Positions 13,117 through 22,021 of a stretch of DNA of 64,000 nt are shown piece after piece. Within the stretch, counting starts at the first letter, position 1. Each line of letters starts with the position of its first letter. The position numbers were made by a program, and so were the translations under genes. Under the pieces are notes generated by a model that saw only the letters and a program-made list of their open reading frames with translations, did not search any database and was not told the origin of the DNA. This stretch comes from Auanema rhodensis (taxonomy: Eukaryota > Nematoda > Chromadorea > Rhabditida > Rhabditidae). Location of the stretch: assembly GCA_964057225.1 (NCBI GenBank), contig OZ059897.1:12462001-12526000 (forward strand), written 5' to 3'.

Positions 13117-14054
13117 TTATTTATACATTAGATCAATTTCAGATTCTTCCTGAGCCCATTCTTCTCTCATTTCTGTTGATACTGATGTGAATAAATAATC
13201 CCAAGTCCATGGAATGTTTTCATCCTTAACTTCGTCCTCCAGGCATAAATAGCGAGAGAGTAGAGATATGTCTATTATAAAAGCTTGAATACAGTTGGGA
13301 GTTGAAAAAGAAACCTATGTCGTCCAACTTAGCAATTTGAGGATGTTTTTGGGCAAAGTGGTCCACTTGTAATATGCCTTGTAAATGAGCTGATGTTATC
13401 TGTGGTGCTCGAGCTACAGCGTCGTATTCCACACGTGGCATTGACGAACTAGCAGATGGTGGGAAAGATGCTTCGGCTGAACATACCACATATAATAAAA
13501 ATGAAATATGTAAACTTTTTCTCTCTCATACCAAAGTTTTGCACGGTTGTGTTGTTGGACTGTTGGGGTGGTGTCGCATTAAGAGTTTCTTCTCCTTCTT
13601 CATTTTTCTTTTTTCCAGCTCGTGAACCTGGTCTGCGAAACAAACCTAAAGCAATAAAAGAGTTCGATCAACTTTACATATATAATACCTGTTAAAGGTC
13701 GTTTTAGCGTTTCTGCAGCTCCTTCTTTAAGCCCTTTAATAGGAGTTTCCTAAATAAAAGCTGGTACTCTGGTTTTAACAAAAACAACAATACCTTGAAC
13801 AGCCCCGCAATTCGGTTCTTTTTAGCTCCCACATCATCAGTACCACGATCCTTTACAGTTATATTCAATTCACCACTTTCTGTAACGTTATGAAATTAAA
13901 TACAACTTGTATGCTTTATAAATATTGCAAGTGTACCTGATGCATCAGCATTTTTATCAACAATATCAGAGGCTTGGGATATAGCTTTCCTACGATTAGC
14001 TCTTGAACTTACAGCTCTGGGCTTTCGTTTAGAGTCAATCCCAATATCAGTCAT
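13117..14054 (-). CDS. ift-43: Intraflagellar transport protein 43 (IFT-A subunit)
   Basis: Six exons (14054-13937, 13879-13794, 13749-13689, 13645-13532, 13476-13315, 13271-13117) join in phase to 231 residues. The N-terminal half is basic, low-complexity and presumably disordered. The C-terminal 100 residues carry the IFT43 core, with the pattern DISLLSRYLCLEDEVKDEN followed by PWTWDYLFTSVSTEM, which I recognise from the family. IFT43 is a peripheral subunit of the IFT-A complex that drives retrograde transport in cilia; in nematodes this means ciliated sensory neurons. Start ATG 14054 lies 9 bases after a TTTCAG. Two RFX-type X-boxes lie just upstream, which supports the ciliary identity independently. 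An AATAAA overlaps the stop codon. Confidence 0.85.
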
Positions 14055-14107
14055 GCTCAGTCACTGAAAGTAAAAAGAAAACAGCCCCAGTTGAGAGCTC
14101 CTGCTTT

Positions 14108-14121
14108 GTTGTCATGACAAC
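14108..14121. promoter_or_regulatory. X-box (RFX/DAF-19 site), proximal copy, of ift-43
   Basis: GTTGTCATGACAAC is a perfect 14-bp palindrome matching the X-box consensus (GTTNCC-AT-GGNAAC type) bound by the RFX factor DAF-19, which drives ciliary genes in nematodes. It lies 54 bp upstream of the ift-43 ATG, within the usual X-box distance range. Confidence 0.88.
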
Positions 14122-14248
14122 CTGAAAGACCACGGCTTATTACAATGAAGTTGCATTCTGGGCTTTCGTTTACAGTCAATCCCAATATCAGTCATGCTCA
14201 GTCACTAAAAGTAAAAAGAAAGCAGCTCCAGTTGAGAGCTCCTGCTTT

Positions 14249-14262
14249 GTTGTCATGGCAAC
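14249..14262. promoter_or_regulatory. X-box, distal copy created by tandem duplication
   Basis: GTTGTCATGGCAAC matches the X-box consensus and differs from the proximal copy at one base. It lies exactly 141 bp further from the gene, in the second unit of the tandem duplication. Confidence 0.82.
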
Positions 14263-14298
14263 CTAAAAGACCACGGCTTAAAACAATGAAGTTGCATT

Positions 14299-14773
14299 GG
14301 ATTCTCCAAATTACGCAATAAAGAACTCAAAAAGAAAAATAAGATGATGAAACTTCAACTTTTTATATAACATTGAAATAGCTGAAATTCTTTCGTTTTT
14401 AAAATCGTGATAATTACACCAAATTCGAGTATTCAAGTTGTACAATCTTTCATAATGAATATATGTTCACAATATGCTCTCCAAGGAAGTTTACCAACTA
14501 ACAAGTTGAAATGATATTAAATTTGGATAGTTTGGACCAATTAAATCATGGGCTGCGCGTCGCGTAGCGGGCGAAAAGAAGGCGGAGTTTGCACACAGAA
14601 GAGCCAATCGTTGAGAGGAATTTTGCTTCGACCAATCATCGTTTGCGCCGCCCATCTGAGGGTATATAAACGGCCGCTCGTGCGCGCGCGGGTACACGCC
14701 TGCTAGGGCTGCGATCTGGATGGTGGCGTGTGCTGCTGTCTCATCTCAGTCTCACGTCCTGCTGGCAGTGCCG
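14299..14773. promoter_or_regulatory. Divergent promoter region between ift-43 and MED26
   Basis: The left part is AT-rich. The right part (about 14550-14770) is markedly GC-richer, with a TATATAAA at 14663-14670 followed by an alternating GCGC tract. TCTCATCTCAG ending at 14750 may be a spliced-leader acceptor for the MED26 message. Confidence 0.5.
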
Positions 14774-17098
14774 ATGACAACTTGCGCACTGTCCGTTGAT
14801 CAACTGAAGCAGCAACTCCTTGCCGCACTAGAGAATGTAAGCATAAACAGCATATTTGAAACATTTGATCTTGTGTAAAAGCGCGATAAATCTGGGAAAG
14901 CAAGTTAATAGATTAACTATTTCCTTTGTTAATAATGATTCGTATGACGATTTTCAATAAAGTCTGCCTATAATTTGTTGGTGTTTCTTAAGTATTATCC
15001 TCATAATCAACTAATCTAGAAATTTATGTTTCCTATGAAACGTGGTCAACTGGGCTGAGGGGCTTTGACTTTGTCTGTGCCTTCTCTACCTTGTTGTTTC
15101 AGGTCAGTTACGAGACTGTGTGTGAAGTCCTGTCAGAGCTGGAAAGGTCTCCTATCACCAAGGAAATCTTGGAGGTGAGCATGTGTAACTCTCCTATTTC
15201 TCAGAGATGGGCCGGCGCTCGCTAGAGGCGTCCCCCCCAGACTGAGCTTCGGCGGTTCGGGGTGTTTGCGTCTCTAACGTGCCCTGCTTGTCTGATTCTA
15301 CCAGATCAATACCAACTTCAGCATTTATGTTGAGGGATGGCTTTTGTCATATGTATATATGTATATTTGCACTTTTATATGTGTAGTGAAATTATGAAAT
15401 AAATGTATAGTAAAAGCATTTTCTCTAATAAAGTGTTATAGTCTACGAGGGTCGGTGCTACGATAAATGATGTTAGGAAACGATTTCTGGAACAGTGGCC
15501 AGATGTTTCACAAAGATGTCGTTCACTGATTAAAACTTGGAAGAAATTAGTTGAGGTATTGTTCAACTGTTTCCATGAGCGTTCGTCTCATATTCGAAGC
15601 AGCAGGTGCGGGCGGGGTCCAGTTGTACCTCTTCTGCCAATGCTACTCCGAACTTGGTATCCCCAGGAGCAGCTCGTTTGCAAAGGAAAGTAACCCCTGC
15701 AACTCCCGTAAACAAACGAGTTACATCAGCCGGACTTTCTAATGGTATATTTTATTATTTTACTGTCGTGTAAACTTTAATTCAGGACGAAGTACTACAG
15801 TGTCACCAGCGAATGGGAGCTATGCACCTAAAGTTCTGAATTCACCCAATGGTGGTCTTCACAAGTCACAATCAGTTGGAGCTGAATTGTTGACTAAAGG
15901 TGATGATTGTCGTAATGGAAAAAGGAAGCTTGAGGATGGTATATAGCTTTGGTAAACTTTTCTTTATAAATGTGCTTTCCGCAGGTGGACCTGCACTAAA
16001 GCGAGTCAAAACCACTGCCAGTGGGCTATCAAACAGTACTGGAACATCTTCTGTATCTGCGGCTAGACGAGCTACACAAAGCACAACAGAGCTCGTTAGT
16101 ACACTGGTCTCCGTGACGTAGATTTGCTTTCTTTATTTAGGTAGCTCAATTGAGTCAAAACTTGCCTGAGCATATGAGCATCGATTCATCAATTCGTGAA
16201 CATGAAGAAAAAGTTAAGAGAGAGCAACAAGATGAAGAGGTATGTCTATTCACAACAAATTTCTTTCTATTTCAATGTTGTTCCGTTTACTTGACATTCA
16301 TTGATAAGTCAATATCATGTTGACATACTTATTCAACCTATTTTTCTCTGGATTTCATTTATAATTTTTTTGCTCAGCAACTCGGTGTACCAGCGGTTGT
16401 ATCAGTTCAAGAAAAGAAGAAAAGGAAATACGAGCGGAAGCAAAAGACTGAAAGTTCAAATTCTGCGAGTTCTACACCAGGTTTTTATTCTAATTAATTA
16501 TATGTTAATGTCTTGTTTACAGTTTCTGAAGAAAGAAAAGGAGGACTTATTTTACGTCTTCCTCGTATTGCCCCTGTTAAAGAAGAAGAACCTAGCGTTT
16601 CTAAAACAGAAATAACTTTAACTGAGGTTCATTTTCTAGCATTATTTTATTTCATTTCAGCATATCAATTTCAGAATTCCCGACCTACTTCATCCATGTC
16701 ATCCTCCGTAATAGAAACAAATGCTGATTCTAAAAAGCATATTGATTGGATGTCTTTAGTTCCTTCATTAGAATCGCTTATGAAGAAAGTTGAAGATACG
16801 AAAAGCAAAGATTCTACTTCAAATATGGATCCTACTAAGGTAGTTCGGTTATTATCAAGGCTATCTAACACCGTTTTCCTCTTTAGGTTCATCGCGTAAC
16901 AGTTAATGAAAGAAAATTGGTTGCTTTGCCGTATCTAGATTTTCAATCAAAACCTGATTTTCTGTCCTATCGGTAAGCTAAAAGTCTTCGAATATCAATT
17001 TAAAAATGACAACTTTTAGTTATCCTGATGCTGCACAATACTATGCAGAAGAAAACTTTCGTTACGGGGCAGAACGGGAAAGTGTAATTTTAAATTAA
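14774..17098 (+). CDS. mdt-26: Mediator complex subunit 26 (TFIIS N-terminal/LW domain)
   Basis: Twelve exons (14774-14836, 15103-15174, 15442-15555, 15606-15744, 15786-15938, 15985-16094, 16141-16239, 16378-16480, 16523-16626, 16675-16839, 16887-16972, 17020-17098) join to 428 residues. Residues 1-83 form a TFIIS N-terminal/LW helical bundle, with VLSELERSPITKEILE, then STRVGATINDVRKRF and SLIKTWKKLVE. The middle is Ser/Thr-rich and basic, probably disordered. The C-terminal part has IDWMSLVPSLE and LVALPYLDF, resembling the Mediator-docking end of MED26. MED26 links Mediator with TFIID and the elongation machinery in the nucleus. An in-frame ATG at 14720 would add 18 residues; I prefer 14774 because a CTCAG acceptor lies between the two. 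Elongin A or TFIIS shares the N-domain, but neither has this C-terminus. Confidence 0.8.
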
Positions 17099-17485
17099 GC
17101 GAATTATAACTTTTCTTCTACGGGCAAGTCTTTCCGACTAGCTAACTTACACTAGTCTTACTCATCCTTGATCTCTTAAGAGCGTTACATGACTCAGAGT
17201 CAGTTCATATCATTACAATCAATTAGAATGCGTTACTTATCACTCTGCTCTTATCAAGAAAGATTATTAGAAATCCGCTGGTGCATGAAATCGTTGTTGC
17301 CTTGTTTTCTGTGATTCTCCTTTTTCATATTGGTTTAAGATGCTCATTGTTTTGATTCAATTGTTGGAATAAAATCTTTACGTTTTAATAATTTTGCCGT
17401 TCTCTCATTTCGCTTTCGTTGTATATTTTTATGTTGAATAATATATCCTTCAATTTTATGTTGAATAATATCCAATACTGTTTAG
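17099..17485 (+). promoter_or_regulatory. Intercistronic region, operon-like
   Basis: After the MED26 stop there is an AATAAA near 17369. About 115 bases of T-rich sequence follow, ending in TTTAG immediately before the ATG of the next gene. This spacing matches nematode operons, where a downstream spliced-leader acceptor follows polyadenylation by about 100 nt. An 18-base repeat, TTTTATGTTGAATAATAT, occurs at 17427-17444 and 17454-17471 inside it. Confidence 0.5.
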
Positions 17486-19283
17486 ATGTTAAAAACTAGA
17501 AAGAAATTACGGGCACCATGTGCAATTAGTAAACCTGGTTATTCCAATTGGCATTATGGTTAGAACTCATACCTTGCATTCGAAACGTGTTCTTTAGGAG
17601 TTATCATTGAGACAACGGGTGATTCTGATGAGAATTCGCGAAAAGAAAAAAATGTATACCTGTATTCAAAAACTATAAATAGGGATTGTAATAAATAGAT
17701 GAAAGATTCTGGGTTGGATTGAAGCATTATTTTAGGTGGTAAATTGCTATGCTCAATGGGTTGGAAAGATTTTCATAGAGGGCAATGGGTTTACTTTAAT
17801 ACAAAAGATGATGAAAACTTCTTTAAAGTAAGTGTGTGTGTGCGAGTTATGTCTTTACTTCATTTCTAAAACAGAGTGAGCTAATCAACAGTCCCTACCC
17901 AACTGAAGTGAACGTAAATAATGACGTTGAGGTGCGCTTTGTTTGCTATTTTTAATTTGTGGTGATAAACCTTTAGGTCAAAGTTAGGCTTTTCGTTATT
18001 CCCGAGTTTATATCTGATCGTTATTTCAACAACTGGATTAAATTCTGGTCTCCAGAAATGGGACTAGTGTACAGTGATATCGAAGTTTGTTCAGATATAC
18101 ACATTTTTATACTGATACTAAAAAATAAATATCTTTAGTCTGTTAATAAGATGAAGATATCGAGCAATCATGTTTATAAGGCATGGATTTCTTGGGCTTT
18201 GACTCCAGCATGCTTTAATCACAAAGTTTGTGAATGATATTTTTTTTTAATTTTGTGTGCTTTTAGGAGATAGATCCATACAATTTTCCATATGAACCAA
18301 CTATTTACTGGAGATTACATTGGAACCGTAACATAAACGAAATAGAGTGTATGGGAAATATTAATGATATTCCAGATGAAGTCAGTTTGTTCTTGTTAGA
18401 TGTAAAAATCTTAGTAATACAGGTGCAAGATTTGCGAATCTTGGCAAAACATCAAACACAATACGAGATTATGTGTGAATACTTTTATCGATATAACTGC
18501 CTTCCCACTAAGGTTCAAATCAAGGCTGCAATGCCTAAAGATAACGAAAATTTTCTAGTTGTTGGGCTTATGCATTTTTCTTTTCTATATTGTTGATCTA
18601 GAGTTTGAATAGCAACGGTAGAAGAAAAAAGCTTGTTTCTTGTGGAGCGGATGATAATGTTTTTGGGGTATGTTTCAATTTTTTTCAAAATTTGCTCAGA
18701 GATAATTATACCTAAGGTAATGAATTTTGATGAAATACACATGCCACCTAATTGTGAATTAGCTATACATATAAATTCGCAAGCTTTGTGTGATGCACCG
18801 GAATATGTTCAAGCAGAAACGGTAATACAACCAATATATTTTATCAACAATCGTAAGATACAGGAATTTACTGCTATTGAAGAGAGATGCTTTGCCAATG
18901 TGACGAAACTTAATGTTAAGGCTGACGAGGTTAGAAAGGAAAGTCGTAAAAACAAAAATCGAACAAATCCTGCTCCATTTTCCAATAAAGAAAATATAGA
19001 GAAAAATATTTGTAATGAACAAAAGAATCCTGTTGGAATATCATATTTTAGTAATGTTAGGGATAATTTCAATTTTAGTGTGAACTGATTATAAGTTTAT
19101 AGAAAGAGAGAAAACGATCTCTCGTAAGACAGTCCGTAGTCAATTTTAGTAGTGATCGTTTGGTTCCAATTAACGTAAGTCAATAGTATCATTATAAATT
19201 CTAATATTTCTTAGAAAACCGAACGAAAAATTAGGTTTTTTGACCTAAAGTATGGTGACGATCCTTTCCACGGTAATTTTTAA
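17486..19283 (+). CDS. Unrecognised 447-residue nematode protein
   Basis: Eleven phase-compatible exons: 17486-17558, 17598-17687, 17736-17827, 17875-17931, 17977-18084, 18139-18225, 18267-18557, 18602-18667, 18717-19055, 19103-19174 and 19215-19283. The start follows a TTTAG acceptor directly. The N-terminal 90 residues read like a small beta domain (YGVIIETTGD, VYLYSK, GWKDFHRGQWVYF) reminiscent of an OB-fold layout, but I do not recognise the family. There is no signal peptide or membrane segment. The C-terminal third is Lys/Asn/Ser-rich and likely disordered. A 42-nt stretch at 18379-18420 could be an extra intron or retained coding sequence. Frame length alone would allow a stop at 19088, but a GTTAGG donor at 19056 rejoins a coding-like tail. 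Probable operon partner of MED26. Confidence 0.65.
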
Positions 19284-19433
19284 GTAAAAAGTAAAACGTT
19301 TTAGATTCAAAATACTGATTTTAATTTCATGTGAATGTTTATGTTGTTTTTTTAGAGCTATATATCTGTACACAAAAGTTTATTTCAAAAAATAAAGTTT
19401 GTAATAACCCACATTGTTAAATAAATGAATAAA

Positions 19434-20509
19434 TTAAACGATCATTTCGAGCTGTTTAGCATAAAAGATCAATTGCTTGGCGATACGAGAAGTATCCAAT
19501 TCTTGTTCATGTACCGGGACTTCACAATCAAACACAAAGTTGGTACCATCAACTTTCCATGATCGCTGAAAAATTTAAACTAAACACAAATAAAATAATA
19601 GTTATATACTTGTTTGGCAAAGTCCATAGTTTGTCCATCATTCTCAAAAAGCAATCGAGTGGTAGCATCCTTAACGTTCAACATTTTGAAAGATTTCTCA
19701 ATAGATGTGGCAATATTCCTTCTGTAAAGCACATGATACACAATAATACCTAAAACCATTTTAGAACCTGACAGCATCCATCATAATACGAACGAAGACT
19801 CCATAATATGGGCTTGGTATATTTTTCTCAGTAAGAACGACCTACGAGATAATTTAGTGATTTGTGAGACAATATTTACTCTAACCTTATTATAAGCTCC
19901 TTCCATTAACGATTGTTCCAAACGAACAGGAGTAACAATGTAAGGATCCATTATCTGGATACTTTGGGGAATTTGCTCCAAAAGCTAAAACAAAACCATT
20001 AATTTTTAGACGTTTTGAAGATAGCTTACCATATGAAAATCAGAAAGACGGTTACCAACAGCTAAGAGAAACATCAAGTTAAGACCGATCATTAGATATT
20101 TGTTAGTGCTGGCTTCAGGCTTAAGCTCATAGAAGGAAAGAACCTGAATTATATATATTATTTAAAATTCGTAGAAATGATATTGCCTGTAGAATAGCAT
20201 CCTTGAAAGCATCCATGTCAGCTTTCAAAACCGCTACGAGAGCAGAGATTTCGTAAACATCACTGAATAAAAAAAATAATAATAATGAAATTTAACAAAA
20301 TACCATTGGATAGTAGTTATAGACTTATCATCCAAGGAGGCGGTAACATTTCTATCGAAGAGAAGATCCTAACAACAAACACTTTATTTAGTATATGACG
20401 ATAAACGTACCTTAACATTATTCAAATTCTGTTCAACACTGTCGAGATTCTTTTGGGGCTTAGACCACTCATCTAAGAGTTTCTTATGCAGAGCTTGAAT
20501 ATTTGCCAT
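19434..20509 (-). CDS. rpn-12: 26S proteasome regulatory subunit RPN12 (PSMD8)
   Basis: Eight exons (20509-20411, 20368-20304, 20262-20187, 20143-20030, 19984-19886, 19841-19768, 19721-19610, 19565-19434) give 256 residues, the expected size for RPN12. The CSN8/PSMD8/eIF3K-type PCI region is clear: FYELKPEASTNKYLMIGLN, RLSDFHMLLEQIP, then the YVTPVRLEQSLMEG-type and SPYYGVFVRIMMDAVR segments and a winged-helix end with VKDATTRLLFEN. RPN12 is the last lid subunit incorporated during assembly of the 19S particle. The third intron has a GC donor (CAG|GCAATA at 20186), which the protein requires. It is convergent with the preceding gene, with about 150 bp between stops. Confidence 0.93.
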
Positions 20510-22021
20510 CTCTATGATGAATATATTTATACAACCTAACTATACCACAATAATACAAGAGTAAAGTTATTTAAGTGATGAGAATTCAAACGCGCTCGGT
20601 TGACTACAATATTAAATACCGTACATTGAAATTAGAGTTGGAGCACGCATTTGAAATTAGAAACGAATTATTTAAAAAATGTTTGCATTCGTTTAAGTTG
20701 TTACCGTCAAACATATATGTACATATGTATATGCGAGAAAAAAAAAATTATGCTTTTCAATTTAATGTGGAATTTTAAAATAAATTAATAAAAATATATA
20801 ATTCTTTCATCTCTATACTTTTTTAATATAGTATCAATGTGCGTAAATTGTTTTAAAAATGGGTAAGTCTATTGTCTCTATCTTCAAACCACGGATTGTG
20901 AGCCGGATCTGAATTCTCATTAAACTTATGGTTGTCATCTAGTTTTGGGAAACTCAAAAAGGTCAAGAAAGAGCCAGTGAAGCGTAGTATTAAACAAGGG
21001 CATTATGTTTCTGTATTTTTTTACACGCTTTCCTGAGTAACAGAAACCGGAAATCAGGAAACAAGTTTGAAATTCATGTGGTTAATTGTGCAGATCAAGT
21101 CAAACACCTTATAAATGACTAAGTCAAGCTTCGGTGAATCCCCATGTAGTTTCAGCCTTGCAAAGATTGGCTTCTTAAAAAGGCAGTTGTCAGTGGTCAG
21201 CCGAAAAAAACTCGATCAAGCCGGGATCGGTTGGCTAAGAGAAATCGTCTTCGTCAAAAGGACAGGCTAGCATTCAGTTTGTTTCATTCAGCTGAACACC
21301 TTCTTTCGTGATATATTTGCCCTGAAGCTATGTTTTCAAAGGAAATCGTCTTCATATCCAGCTTGCTTATCACTCAACTACATTTCACCATCTACATAAT
21401 CGTTGTCTTCTCCATAACTGGTTCTATAGCAGTAAATGTTGTAATTAGATGAGTATCTTTGTCAAATCTCGAGAATGTTGCTAGAATAGCTATTATATCT
21501 TATGAACACTCAAATAACTTGGTAAGCTTCTAAGTGATGTGACAGTTCATCCCGCCGTTTTCAATCTTGATCAAGCTTGGGTTTAGATTCTTTATAAGCC
21601 ATAGCAGCGATTTAAATCGCTCGTTTCTTGCATTCTCATATTTCCTAACTTTCAATTTAAATACCAAGCATTTATACAATGCGATTTCTTGTCTTATATA
21701 CCATATAGAAGCGAAAAGTAGAGTTCCAAGAATCTCACTAGTTTCATTGAAACACGTAAATATACATATTTGTTATATATTTATTTCAAAGTTTCTAAGT
21801 TTCAATCAAGTTCTTTGCCATTTTTTAAATGTTTAGTAAAACCAATTCCTTTTCAACTTTTCTTTGAGCATTAGTCATATATCCGCCCAAAGACCTGTTG
21901 TTAGCAAGATTAGATCATTGTTCATTGTAGCTTCTTTAATCCAACTTCTTCTTGTCGTTCTCGCAATTCAGTTTCACTTATCTGCTTAAGTTATTGTAGT
22001 CAGACTTCATATTTTTTCAGC
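20510..22021. other. Divergent intergenic region with a possible transposase relic
   Basis: No intact gene. Around 21150-21270 one frame reads VVSGQPKKTRSSRDRL, which resembles the second helix-turn-helix linker of Tc1/mariner transposases, but stops and frameshifts surround it and no inverted repeats were found by eye. The last 100 bases lead into a TTTTTTCAG acceptor for the next gene. Confidence 0.35.

Larger units (their letters stand above)
14017..14298. repeat. 141-bp tandem duplication covering the ift-43 promoter and start of exon 1
   Basis: Units 14017-14157 and 14158-14298 are near-identical with only scattered substitutions. Each carries, reading on the minus strand, an X-box, a T-rich CAG/TAG acceptor, TGACTGAGC, the ATG and the first dozen codons of ift-43. 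The distal copy opens a short frame that diverges after KRKPR and soon stops, so it is a decoy first exon. Confidence 0.92.

Noticed and set aside
18633-19088. 151-codon frame MFLVERMIMF... as an independent gene
   Set aside because: Its first part is exon 18602-18667 read in the wrong frame plus intron. Only the part from 18717 on is coding, as an exon of the 447-residue protein.
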